Shown: positions 1-6,171, counted from the first letter of the stretch. The stretch: DNA of 9,868 nucleotides from Microbacteriaceae bacterium (GCA_030840185.1 JAUZFY010000001.1:1-9868); one strand, 5' to 3'. Notes: generated from the letters alone by a model not told the origin. A program made the numbers and translations.

Positions 1-146
1 AGAAAGGCCTTGATACCGACCGAGATGATGATGGCCGCGACGAAGATCAACACGATGTCGCGGATGAAAAGTTTGACGCCCCGGTTCTTGCGGCGCTGCG
101 TTTCGGCTACGTCCGGTGTCGACGTAGCCGGATCGATTTCTGTCAT
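1..146 (-). CDS. lepB: Signal peptidase I, N-terminal part (cut by window edge)
   Basis: Type I signal peptidase removes signal peptides from exported proteins at the outer face of the cytoplasmic membrane. Only the first 48 codons are present. ATG lies at 146-144 and the frame is open to position 1. The translation has a polar N-terminus (MTEIDPATSTPDVAETQRRK), then RDIVLIFVAAIIISVGIKAF. The latter matches the single N-terminal membrane anchor of actinobacterial LepB, which directly precedes the catalytic-serine box (SGSM-like) that here lies outside the window. The position downstream of rplS is the usual actinobacterial place for lepB and supports the call. A perfect hairpin (154-190) ends 7 nt before the ATG and takes up the purine-rich stretch that would otherwise serve as ribosome-binding site. 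The catalytic Ser/Lys residues cannot be checked here. Confidence 0.85.
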   Translation of the reverse strand, partial: MTEIDPATSTPDVAETQRRKNRGVKLFIRDIVLIFVAAIIISVGIKAF

Positions 147-153
147 TAAACCC

Positions 154-190
154 CTGAGCTCCCCATCATTTTAGGTGATGGGGAGCTCAG
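154..190 (-). terminator. Perfect 15-bp hairpin between rplS and lepB (weak terminator or translational block)
   Basis: Two perfectly complementary 15-nt arms, CTGAGCTCCCCATCA at 154-168 and TGATGGGGAGCTCAG at 176-190, enclose a 7-nt loop (169-175). On the minus strand the hairpin follows the rplS stop and is followed only by GGGTTTA and then the lepB ATG, so there is no long U-tract. It may be a U-poor terminator or attenuator limiting read-through from rplS, or an mRNA structure hiding the lepB Shine-Dalgarno sequence (GGGGAG lies in the stem). The pairing is seen directly; either function is inference. Confidence 0.6.
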
Positions 191-216
191 AGAAAGCCTC
201 GAATAGAGCGGCGCGT

Positions 217-567
217 CTAGTGCGCTTCGCGCTTTTCCTTGATCTTCGCCTTCTTGCCGCGCAGGTTGCGCAGGTAGTACAGCTTCGCGCGACGCACGTC
301 ACCGCGAGTGACGACCTCGATGTGGTCGATCACCGGGGAGTGGACCGGGAAGGTGCGCTCGACGCCGATCTGGAAGCTGACCTTGCGAACGCAGAACGTC
401 TCGCGCACGCCCTCGCCGGAACGGCCGATGACGACACCCTGGAAGACCTGGACGCGGGAGCGGGTGCCCTCGACGATGTTCACGTGAACCTTCACGTTGT
501 CGCCGGCACGAAAGTCCGGGATGTCCGAGCGGAGGGAAGCCGCATCAACGGCGTCGAGAATATGCAT
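217..567 (-). CDS. rplS: 50S ribosomal protein L19
   Basis: L19 is a large-subunit protein at the interface with the 30S subunit. The 116-residue product beginning [19 protein letters not shown] has the family hallmarks: a [13 protein letters not shown] segment (about 22-34), [14 protein letters not shown] (38-51), [10 protein letters not shown] (53-62), [10 protein letters not shown] (69-78) and the basic tail [19 protein letters not shown] (about 93-111). The frame can be opened at a TTG at 585, but ATG at 567 is preferred: it gives the normal N-terminus and has a GAGAG ribosome-binding site 8 nt upstream. The gene is not in the trmD operon here; a membrane-protein gene and the opposing map gene lie between them, so it probably has its own promoter in 568-728. 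It probably reads on into lepB through the hairpin at 154-190. Confidence 0.97.
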   Translation of the reverse strand: MHILDAVDAASLRSDIPDFRAGDNVKVHVNIVEGTRSRVQVFQGVVIGRSGEGVRETFCVRKVSFQIGVERTFPVHSPVIDHIEVVTRGDVRRAKLYYLRNLRGKKAKIKEKREAH

Positions 568-728
568 GGTGTTCGCTCTCTGCAACCGCCACAGGTCGAC
601 CGCGAATTAGATTGTTACGTGAAGGATGTTGTGCTCATATCGATGGCGACTCCCCTGTGGCAGAGTCGCGCTGAAGGCACAAGTGGCAATTCTGCCACAT
701 CGGGCGGCGCTAAGCGAGCCGCGGTCGA
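568..728 (-). promoter_or_regulatory. rplS upstream region with alternative hairpins
   Basis: This 161-bp gap between the membrane-protein gene and rplS should hold the rplS promoter and 5' leader. Two exclusive pairings are visible. TGTGGCAG (656-663) pairs with CTGCCACA (692-699) across 28 nt. Alternatively GTGGCA (683-688) pairs with TGCCAC (693-698) across 4 nt. They share the arm at 693-698, so only one can form at a time. No -10/-35 pair stands out; an A/T-rich stretch near 605-620 is the most promoter-like part. The pairings are seen; a regulatory role is inference. Confidence 0.35.
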
Positions 729-1310
729 TCAGTGGTCGGTCGGCTCGACTAGCACCGTGCCACCGGCGGTCGCCGCATCCGGCCCCCCGGTCACATCCGC
801 GCGGTTCATGCGAGCGCGTAACTCCTCGTAGTCGAGCCCGGTGAGGCGGGTGACCGTCTCCTGCCTCGACTCGACCAGGTACTCGATAAGGACAAGCCAG
901 AGGGTGGTGAACGCGGTAATGATGATCACTCCGCCGGCGATGTCCGCGATCGTGAAGGACGCGTCGCGGAATCCCTGGCCGAAGGCGTGGGTGGCGATGG
1001 AGGTGCCGGGCTCGTAGCTGTGCACGGAATCAACGACGAAGAATCCGTAACACAGCACGGCGAAGTACCAGACGGAAAGCAGGATGGCGTCGGTCTTCGA
1101 GACGGCGCCGGTTCGCCTCGCGCTCTTACGAGCCCAGGTGAAGGTGGTCACCACAGCCAGGAAGATAAACAGTAACGGTGCGAGAAACAGCCCGATGGCG
1201 TAGTGCCAACCGAGAATCACACCGAAAAAGACCCGTCCAATCAGCAGCCAAAGCGGCAGCACGATGGTTGCGGCAAACTGGGTGTTGAACAACGCCCGGC
1301 GATACCACAT
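729..1310 (-). CDS. Four-helix membrane protein of unknown function
   Basis: I do not recognise a characterised family. From ATG at 1310 the product is 193 residues (MWYRRALFNTQF...). Four hydrophobic segments are visible at about 12-34, 38-60, 75-95 and 124-145. A basic stretch (ARKSARR, about 61-67) follows the second helix and suggests a cytoplasmic loop. A polar tail of about 48 residues follows the last helix (RQETVTRLTGLDYEELRARM, then a Gly/Ala/Thr-rich end) and is probably cytoplasmic. An upstream in-frame GTG at 1343 would add 11 residues but has no ribosome-binding site and would place the start within the map upstream region. The 1310 start has a TAAACT box 7 nt upstream, which fits a leaderless mRNA. 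The gene is divergent from map with only 56 bp between starts, and is followed by rplS on the same strand. Transport, signalling or structural roles cannot be told apart. Confidence 0.85.
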   Translation of the reverse strand: MWYRRALFNTQFAATIVLPLWLLIGRVFFGVILGWHYAIGLFLAPLLFIFLAVVTTFTWARKSARRTGAVSKTDAILLSVWYFAVLCYGFFVVDSVHSYEPGTSIATHAFGQGFRDASFTIADIAGGVIIITAFTTLWLVLIEYLVESRQETVTRLTGLDYEELRARMNRADVTGGPDAATAGGTVLVEPTDH

Positions 1311-1317
1311 GGTCCCG

Positions 1318-1323
1318 AGTTTA
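1318..1323 (-). promoter_or_regulatory. Candidate -10 box (TAAACT) for a leaderless transcript
   Basis: TAAACT on the minus strand fits the actinobacterial TANNNT -10 consensus. It lies exactly 7 nt before the ATG at 1310, so transcription would begin at or next to the start codon. No Shine-Dalgarno sequence is seen there. No good -35 is visible. The motif is seen; the promoter role is inference. Confidence 0.45.
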
Positions 1324-1366
1324 CGCTCGCTGAACACAGTCACCGATCACGCAAGGGAGAAGACGA

Positions 1367-2134
1367 ATGATCGAACTGAGAACGTCGGCCGAAATCGACG
1401 AGATGCGAGCGGCGGGGAGCTTCGTCGCATCGACGGTTTCGGCCCTCGCCGCGGCGTCGCGGGTCGGGGTGAATCTGCTCGCCCTTGACGCGATGGCCGC
1501 CGATCTCATCCGACGCGCCGGCGCGACGAGCAGCTATGTCGACTATCACCCATCGTTCGGAGCGATGCCGTTCGGCAAGGTGCTGTGCACCTCGGTCAAC
1601 GATGCGGCGCTGCACGGCTTGCCCTTCGACTACGCGCTGCGGGATGGCGACGTGCTCAGCCTCGACTTCGCAGCCTCCGTAAACGGTTGGGTGGCCGACT
1701 CGGCGATGACAGTGATCGTCGGCGCCGCGCGTCCGGAGGACAGGAAGCTGATCGACACCACCGAGCGCGCTCTCGCCGCCGGAATCGCCGCGTCCACCGT
1801 CGGGGCACGAGTCGGGGACGTTTCCGCGGCGATCGGCGCGGTGTGCACCGCGGCGGGGTACTCGGTCAACACCGACTTCGGCGGGCACGGGGTCGGCCGC
1901 ACCATGCACGGCGACCCGCACATTCCCAATGACGGTCGCCCGGGCCGCGGTCTCCCGCTTCGTCCCGGGCTGGTTTTCGCGATCGAGCCGTGGCTCATGG
2001 AGACCACCGACCGCATCTTCACCGACCCGGACGGCTGGACGCTTCGCAGCCTCGACGGATCGCGAGCCGCGCATTCCGAGCACACCATCGCGATCACCGA
2101 GGACGGCCCCCTGGTTCTGACCGCGCGCGACTAG
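1367..2134 (+). CDS. map: Type I methionine aminopeptidase
   Basis: This cytosolic metalloenzyme removes the initiator Met from nascent proteins when the second residue is small. The 255-residue length fits the short bacterial type I form without an N-terminal extension. All five metal ligands of the pita-bread fold can be placed: D100 (LSLDFAA), D111 (VADSAMT), H174 (GGHGVGR), E207 (FAIEPW) and E238 (SEHTI). The conserved substrate-side His is H83 (ALHGLP). The usual NEVVCHG motif reads NDAALHG here, so the Cys of many homologues is Ala-Leu. The start is secure: ATG with AGGGAGA (1354-1360) 6 nt upstream. The gene stands alone on the plus strand, divergent from the membrane-protein gene and convergent with trmD, overlapping its stop. 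Many actinobacteria have more than one map, often one near secY-adk, so this may be a paralogue; the window cannot show that. Confidence 0.96.
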   Translation: MIELRTSAEIDEMRAAGSFVASTVSALAAASRVGVNLLALDAMAADLIRRAGATSSYVDYHPSFGAMPFGKVLCTSVNDAALHGLPFDYALRDGDVLSLDFAASVNGWVADSAMTVIVGAARPEDRKLIDTTERALAAGIAASTVGARVGDVSAAIGAVCTAAGYSVNTDFGGHGVGRTMHGDPHIPNDGRPGRGLPLRPGLVFAIEPWLMETTDRIFTDPDGWTLRSLDGSRAAHSEHTIAITEDGPLVLTARD

Positions 2135-2832
2135 TCGGATAGCAGGTCGGGGCGCACCTCGCGGGTTCGCTCGAGCTGCTGCTCTCGCCGCCACTTCGCG
2201 ATCGCACCGTGATTGCCGCTGAGAAGCACCGGCGGCACCTCGAGTCCCCGCCACCGGGCGGGCTTGGTGTAGCTGGGGTATTCGAGCAGCCCGTCGGAAT
2301 GAGACTCCTCCACGAGGCTCTCCGGATTCCCGACCACACCCGGAATGAGTCGGCCGATCGCCTCGATCATCGCCATCGTCGCGACCTCTCCCCCGTTCAG
2401 CACGTAGTCTCCGAGGCTCACGAGCCGCACTCGCGCACGGCTCGCCGCGTAGTCGACGACCCGTTGGTCGATGCCCTCGTACCGGCCGCAACCGAAGACC
2501 AGCTGACGCTCGGTGGCCAATTCGTGGGCGAGAGACTGAGTGAAAAGCTCGCCGGCCGGCGACGGGAAGATGATCACGGGGCTCTCTGCGCCTTGAGCCT
2601 CACTCGCATAGAGGATGCTGTCGAGCGCTTCGCCCCACGGCTCCGGTTTCATCACCATTCCCGCGCCTCCGCCGTACGGCGTGTCGTCGACGGTGCGGTG
2701 ACGATCGAACGTGAAATCGCGCAGGTCGTGAACGGCGAGTTCGATGAGTCCGCTTTCACGGGCCTTTCCGAGCAATGAGACGTCGAGCACGGAGAAGAAC
2801 TCCGGAAAGATCGTCACGATGTCGATGCGCAT
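2131..2832 (-). CDS. trmD: tRNA (guanine-N1-)-methyltransferase TrmD
   Basis: TrmD uses S-adenosylmethionine to make m1G37 next to the anticodon of tRNAs reading CNN codons, preventing +1 frameshifts. The 233-residue product shows the SPOUT/TrmD signature in order: [13 protein letters not shown] (1-13), [18 protein letters not shown] (48-65), the knot segments [11 protein letters not shown] (115-125) and GDYVLNGGE (141-149), then [13 protein letters not shown] (179-191) and LLSGNH (203-208). D180 in SDGLL corresponds to the catalytic Asp of E. coli TrmD. ATG at 2832 has AGG (in ACAGGTAG) upstream, overlapping the rimM stop; the gap to rimM is 8 bp. It is the last gene of the rpsP-khpA-rimM-trmD operon. 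It meets map head-on, with both stop codons inside one CTAG, so no separate terminator fits between them. Confidence 0.98.
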   Translation of the reverse strand: MRIDIVTIFPEFFSVLDVSLLGKARESGLIELAVHDLRDFTFDRHRTVDDTPYGGGAGMVMKPEPWGEALDSILYASEAQGAESPVIIFPSPAGELFTQSLAHELATERQLVFGCGRYEGIDQRVVDYAASRARVRLVSLGDYVLNGGEVATMAMIEAIGRLIPGVVGNPESLVEESHSDGLLEYPSYTKPARWRGLEVPPVLLSGNHGAIAKWRREQQLERTREVRPDLLSD

Positions 2833-2840
2833 TGGTCGAT

Positions 2841-3452
2841 CTACCTGTCGGTCGGCTCCGCGGTCGGCGTTTCGGATGCGTCGGGCTCGTCGTCCGCGTC
2901 ATCCGGAAGCTCTTCGAAGAGTCCGGCCGGCGGTGTGACCGTCAGCGTTCCGGCCTCGATGTCGACGGAGGGCACGATCGCCTTGACGAACGGCACAAGC
3001 ACGATGCCGTTCTCCGTCGTCACGTGGATGAGGTCTTGAGCGGGCAGATGATCGATGAGGCTGACCGTGCCGATTCGCTCGCCATCACGAACGACAGCGA
3101 GACCAACTAGCTGGTGGTCGTACCAGGCGTCTTCCTCATCCGATTGCTCAGCGAGATCCTGATCGACCCAGAGAATTGCCTTGATCAGGCTCTCCGCGGC
3201 CGTGCGGTCGAGGACGTCTTTAAAGAACGCAACCGGCTGCAGGTTGTACCACTTGAGTTCGATGAGTTCGAGGGTCTTGCCGTGCCATGGCGAACTGGTC
3301 GGCACCTGAAGGGTGAACACGGCGCCCGGAACAAATCGTCGCTCCGGGGCATCCGTGTACAACTCGACTTTGATCGCACCCTTAAGGCCATGGGCCTTCG
3401 TCAGGCGTCCGACCCGAAGTTGGGTCTTGTTGGGCTGAGTGTTATTAGAAAT
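2841..3452 (-). CDS. rimM: 16S rRNA processing protein RimM, probably starting at ATT
   Basis: RimM binds S19 and helps mature the 30S head. The conserved N-terminus [20 protein letters not shown] can be read in frame, followed by [15 protein letters not shown], so translation must begin upstream of about 3422. In that frame no ATG, GTG or TTG occurs upstream of the TTG at 3362, which lies inside the conserved domain and is too late. The best start is ATT at 3452, giving [16 protein letters not shown] at a natural length (203 aa), with GGTGG (3459-3463) 6 nt upstream and an 8-nt overlap with the end of khpA. The N-terminal RimM domain spans about 10-95 and the PRC barrel about 110-180 ([15 protein letters not shown] to TPPAGLFEE), followed by an acidic tail. 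The gene identity is firm; the exact start is inference, and a sequencing error in an ATG is the main alternative. Confidence 0.93.
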   Translation of the reverse strand: MSNNTQPNKTQLRVGRLTKAHGLKGAIKVELYTDAPERRFVPGAVFTLQVPTSSPWHGKTLELIELKWYNLQPVAFFKDVLDRTAAESLIKAILWVDQDLAEQSDEEDAWYDHQLVGLAVVRDGERIGTVSLIDHLPAQDLIHVTTENGIVLVPFVKAIVPSVDIEAGTLTVTPPAGLFEELPDDADDEPDASETPTAEPTDR

Positions 3453-3681
3453 CGGTATCCACCACGTCGACGCGCACCTTACGACCGTCAGCGATGGCCG
3501 AGACGAGGGTGCGGAGCGCCTTCGCGGTGCGGCCGGCGCGACCGATCACGCGACCGAGGTCCTCGGGGTGCACACGCACCTCGAGAACCTCGCCGCGTGG
3601 TGAGTTCTTGGCTACTACCTGAACCTCGTCCGGGTGATCAACGATCCCCTTGACCAGATGTTCGAGAGCGGCTGCGAGCAT
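3445..3681 (-). CDS. khpA: KH-domain RNA-binding protein KhpA
   Basis: This small (78 aa) single-KH-domain protein binds RNA. In Gram-positive bacteria KhpA pairs with KhpB and affects cell division and RNA levels; its role in this group is less known. The KH type II core is visible, with the GXXG loop as GRAG at 47-50 within DLGRVIGRAGRTAKALRTLV, preceded by VLEVRVHPED (32-41) and ended by [12 protein letters not shown]. Length and position between rpsP and rimM are typical of actinobacteria. ATG at 3681 lies 3 bp after the rpsP stop, and AAGG upstream lies inside the end of rpsP, so the two are probably translationally coupled. The 3' end overlaps the presumed rimM start by 8 nt. Confidence 0.95.
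   Translation of the reverse strand: MLAAALEHLVKGIVDHPDEVQVVAKNSPRGEVLEVRVHPEDLGRVIGRAGRTAKALRTLVSAIADGRKVRVDVVDTDF
3459..3463 (-). promoter_or_regulatory. Candidate ribosome-binding site for the ATT start of rimM
   Basis: GGTGG on the minus strand ends 6 nt before ATT at 3452, inside the last codons of khpA. It matches part of the anti-Shine-Dalgarno complement and supports this non-canonical start over the internal TTG at 3362. This is a short match and only moderate evidence. Confidence 0.4.
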
Positions 3682-3684
3682 TGC

Positions 3685-4176
3685 CTAGGCCTTGTCGGCG
3701 TCGGCAGCTGCGGCCTCTGCTGGGGCTTCGGTGGGAGCGATCTCGGCGTCGTTTTCCGTCGCCGGAGTGGCGTCGACGTCCTCGGCCGCGTCGACAACCG
3801 GCGCCTCGGCCTTGGGCGCTGGCGCCTCGGCCTTCGGCTTCAGAACCGGCTTCTTCTTCTCGTCGGCAACGAAATCGACCTTCGTCTCCTTGGTCTTCAC
3901 AGTGCTGACGGCGTTCTTGTCACCCTTGAAGATGCCCCAGTCACCGGTGAGCTTGAGAAGTGCCGCGACCTGCTCGGTCGGCTGGGCGCCGACGCTGAGC
4001 CAGTACTGGGCACGAGCCGAGTCGACCTCGATGAACGAAGGCTCCTCGGTGGGGTGGTACTTGCCAATCTCCTCGATGACGCGACCATCACGCTTGGTGC
4101 GTGCGTCGGCGACAACGATTCGGTAGAACGGAGCGCGAATCTTGCCCATGCGCTTCAGACGGATTTTTACAGCCAC
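3685..4176 (-). CDS. rpsP: 30S ribosomal protein S16 with long C-terminal extension
   Basis: S16 is a small-subunit protein needed for 30S assembly. Residues 1-85 are the conserved S16 core: [40 protein letters not shown] and [17 protein letters not shown]. Bacterial S16 is usually about 80-100 residues; this one is 163. The extra part is a Lys-rich segment (about 86-114), then a low-complexity Ala/Glu/Pro/Asp tail with a short repeat ([14 protein letters not shown], about 114-127). Such tails occur in other actinobacterial S16 proteins and are probably disordered. The start is GTG at 4176 with GGAG 4 nt upstream. It is the first gene of rpsP-khpA-rimM-trmD, so the promoter should lie in 4177-4345. 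Confidence 0.98.
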   Translation of the reverse strand: MAVKIRLKRMGKIRAPFYRIVVADARTKRDGRVIEEIGKYHPTEEPSFIEVDSARAQYWLSVGAQPTEQVAALLKLTGDWGIFKGDKNAVSTVKTKETKVDFVADEKKKPVLKPKAEAPAPKAEAPVVDAAEDVDATPATENDAEIAPTEAPAEAAAADADKA

Positions 4177-4345
4177 AATTCTCCATAAGTAATTTTTTGG
4201 GGCGAACTGCTTGCCGTGAGCGTGGGGTGCACACTCGGCAGAAAAGCTCTGATGGGAGTCGGTGCCACCTGATTAGAGGGTCGGGTGGCCAAAGACTCGA
4301 CTAATCATTCTTGCAGATATCCGGAGCGTTCACGAACCAAACTTC
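4177..4345 (-). promoter_or_regulatory. rpsP operon upstream region with two crossing inverted repeats
   Basis: This 169-bp gap between the transporter gene and rpsP should hold the operon promoter and leader. Two inverted repeats interlock: TGATTAG (4270-4276) with CTAATCA (4301-4307), and GCCACC (4264-4269) with GGTGGC (4284-4289). Because the arms alternate and the second arm of one directly abuts the other, the two stems are best seen as mutually exclusive. No U-tract follows either. I could not find a convincing -35/-10 pair. A run of six T (4193-4198) lies just upstream of the rpsP ribosome-binding site. Repeats are seen; function is inference. Confidence 0.35.
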
Positions 4346-5272
4346 TTAGGGCCTCGCGACCACACGCTTGCGAGACACGCCAACACCGACGAGGCAGATC
4401 GCTCCTCCGACGATCGCCACGGGGGCCGGCACCTCAGCGAAGAAGATCAGGCCCAGAACGATCGCGACCGCCGGGACGACATAGGTGGTGACTCCGAGCT
4501 GGCCGGCCGGCATCTTCGACAGTGCGTAGGCCCAGGTGCTGAAGGCGAGAGCGGTCGGCACAACACCGAGGTATACCGCCCCGAGGATGCTTGCGATCGG
4601 AGCGGTTCGCAGGTCTCCGATCAGTTCGCCGAGGAACGGCAGGCACGCGATCATCCCGATGACGCAGCCCATGAATGTCACCTGGCGAGCGGGCAGCCGC
4701 TTGAGCGCCGGCTTTTGGCACAACACCCCGATCGCGTAGGCGACCGCCGCGACGAGCGCCCAGACAATCCCGCTTCCGTCCCCGAATCGATTCGAACTCG
4801 CGCCGGCCGCTATTCCCGTGCCAATGCCGATCAGGACGACGCCGACGAAGGCGATGCCCGCACCGATCGCGAGCCACTTGGGTATCCCCTCCCCCAGGAA
4901 GGCGCCGGCGCCGAGCGCGATGAGAATCGGCCCGATGTTGATGATCATCGCCGTGGTGCCGGCGTCGAGGGTGTGCTCCGCGATGTTGAGAGTGACGTTG
5001 TACGCGCCGAACCACGCAACCCCGAAGATCAGGATCAGCAGCCACTCCCGACTGGTCGGCTTCACCCAACGGTGGCCGATCATCACGAGAGAGAGTGCGA
5101 CCGAGCCCACCGCCAGGCGGGCGAGCGCGAGCGAGCCGCCTCCGAAATGAGGCGCGACACCGCGGATCACGATGAACGCGCTCGCCCACGCGAGCACGGT
5201 CACGACAATTGCGATAAGCACGGACGTCGACAGTCCGGCGGTGTGCTTGTCTCGAAGCGGCGTTGTGGTCAT
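4346..5272 (-). CDS. EamA/DMT-family transporter
   Basis: This is a drug/metabolite transporter superfamily permease; the substrate cannot be told from sequence. The 308-residue product has about ten hydrophobic helices (roughly 16-38, 45-65, 77-97, 104-124, 133-153, 168-186, 198-214, 228-248, 262-279, 284-300), arranged as two EamA repeats. Family features include TVLAWASAFIVIRGVAP in helix 1, TTAMIINIGPILIALGA in the first repeat, and the matching VTTYVVPAVAIVLGLIFFAE in the second. The tail is basic (SRKRVVARP), as expected inside the cell. Frames open further upstream, with ATGs at 5302 and 5272. I chose 5272 because it leaves a normal short lead-in to helix 1 and has a TAACGT box 7 nt upstream plus a weak GTGAG. 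It follows the oxidoreductase gene by 79 bp. Confidence 0.92.
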   Translation of the reverse strand: MTTTPLRDKHTAGLSTSVLIAIVVTVLAWASAFIVIRGVAPHFGGGSLALARLAVGSVALSLVMIGHRWVKPTSREWLLILIFGVAWFGAYNVTLNIAEHTLDAGTTAMIINIGPILIALGAGAFLGEGIPKWLAIGAGIAFVGVVLIGIGTGIAAGASSNRFGDGSGIVWALVAAVAYAIGVLCQKPALKRLPARQVTFMGCVIGMIACLPFLGELIGDLRTAPIASILGAVYLGVVPTALAFSTWAYALSKMPAGQLGVTTYVVPAVAIVLGLIFFAEVPAPVAIVGGAICLVGVGVSRKRVVARP

Positions 5273-5279
5273 ATCACTC

Positions 5280-5285
5280 ACGTTA
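5280..5285 (-). promoter_or_regulatory. Candidate -10 box (TAACGT) before the EamA gene
   Basis: TAACGT on the minus strand fits TANNNT and lies 7 nt before the ATG at 5272. This would give a leaderless or nearly leaderless mRNA separate from the upstream oxidoreductase gene. There is no clear -35. A weak GTGAG between box and start could act as ribosome-binding site instead if transcription starts further upstream. Confidence 0.35.
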
Positions 5286-5351
5286 GCGGCGGGGGACGTC
5301 ATTCTCAGACCCAGCGCGCAACCGCGGCGATGGCCGTGGCGTTGTCTCGGA

Positions 5352-6158
5352 TTAGTTGCCGTTCTTCGAGTCGCGCCAGGCCAGCCAGTCGCCAACCGGG
5401 GCGAGCTCGTAGTCCGGTCCGCTGATGCCGATCGTGAAGAGAGTGGCGCCGAGTTCGAACAGCTGGTCAGCGTCTTCCGTGGAGCGGGCCCGCAGCTCGG
5501 TCGAGATCTCGATCTCGCTCACGTCGCGACCGACGACCTCGCCGTGCTCGGCGAGGATGCCGAGTTTGCGCTCGAGGGTCGCCGGGTCGCTGAAGCTGTG
5601 CCAGATGTCCGCGTATCGTGCGACGATGCGAAGGGTCTTCTTCTCCCCACCCCCGCCAATAAGCACGGGGATGCGGCGGGTCGGTGCGGGGTTGAGTTCA
5701 GCCCAACGGGCCTCGATGATCGGAAGGTTCTCCGCGAGCGCGTCGAGCCGCTGGCCGGCGGTGCCGAACTCATAGCCATACTCGGTGTAGTCCTTCTCGA
5801 ACCATCCGGATCCCGTGCCGAAGATGAATCGGCCGACACCGGTGCCCTTCGCGCTGATGTGATCGATCGTGCGGGCCATGTCGGCCTGCAGGTTCGGGTT
5901 GCGGTAGCTGTTGCAGTTGACGAGCGCGCCGAGCTCAACCCGGGTGGTCTGCTCCGCGAGAGCCGCGAGCATCGTCCAGGACTCGAAGTGCAGGCCGTGC
6001 GGGTCGCCCGACAGCGGGAAGAAGTGGTCCCAATTGAACAGGATGTCCACGCCGAGGGCTTCGAGCTCCGCAGCGACATCGCGGATCTTCTCGTAGGACG
6101 CGTGCTGTGGAGCGATTTGCACTGCCAGTCGGACCGGACGGGTGGAGGCAGAAGTCAT
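5352..6158 (-). CDS. LLM-class, probably F420-dependent oxidoreductase
   Basis: This belongs to the bacterial luciferase-like monooxygenase superfamily (TIM barrel), in the subgroup that in actinobacteria usually uses coenzyme F420. Visible features of the 268-residue product are RLAVQIAPQHASYEKIRDVA (strand and helix 1), ALGVDILFNWDHFFPLSG (35-51) with the DH pair at 44-45, RVELGALVNCNSYRNPNL (73-90), and GRFIFGTGSGWFEKDYTEYGYEF (109-131 region), the cofactor-binding GxGSGW segment followed by the EYGYEF signature. IPVLIGGGGEKKTLR (163-177) is the typical second glycine-rich strand. The substrate is unknown. ATG at 6158 is preceded by TAGGAT, which can be read as a -10 box 7 nt upstream or as an AGGA ribosome-binding site. 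It lies between ffh and the EamA gene, all on the minus strand, with 95 and 79 bp gaps. Confidence 0.92.
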   Translation of the reverse strand: MTSASTRPVRLAVQIAPQHASYEKIRDVAAELEALGVDILFNWDHFFPLSGDPHGLHFESWTMLAALAEQTTRVELGALVNCNSYRNPNLQADMARTIDHISAKGTGVGRFIFGTGSGWFEKDYTEYGYEFGTAGQRLDALAENLPIIEARWAELNPAPTRRIPVLIGGGGEKKTLRIVARYADIWHSFSDPATLERKLGILAEHGEVVGRDVSEIEISTELRARSTEDADQLFELGATLFTIGISGPDYELAPVGDWLAWRDSKNGN

Positions 6159-6165
6159 GAAATCG

Positions 6166-6171
6166 ATCCTA
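6166..6171 (-). promoter_or_regulatory. TAGGAT box before the minus-strand oxidoreductase
   Basis: TAGGAT on the minus strand is 7 nt from the ATG at 6158. It fits TANNNT for a leaderless start, but its AGGA core could equally be a Shine-Dalgarno sequence. The two readings cannot be separated from sequence. Confidence 0.35.

Noticed and set aside
568..585. TTG start extending L19 by six residues
   Set aside because: ATG at 567 has a GAGAG ribosome-binding site at good spacing and gives the normal L19 N-terminus.
1340..2491. 383-codon minus-strand open frame
   Set aside because: It is antisense to map and out of frame with trmD; the translation is Arg/Gly-rich with no recognisable domain.
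3360..3362. TTG as the rimM start
   Set aside because: It would remove about 30 residues including the conserved [12 protein letters not shown] segment that is plainly encoded upstream in the same frame.
3780..3850. Tandem repeat in the rpsP 3' part
   Set aside because: The repeated gcctcggccttgggc-like words encode two PKAEAP units of the S16 tail, so they reflect protein low complexity and not a mobile or regulatory repeat.
5273..5395. Longer N-terminus of the EamA transporter
   Set aside because: The added residues are Arg-rich and unlike a transporter N-terminus, reach into the upstream oxidoreductase gene, and lack a ribosome-binding site. ATG at 5302 is less unlikely but still second choice to 5272.
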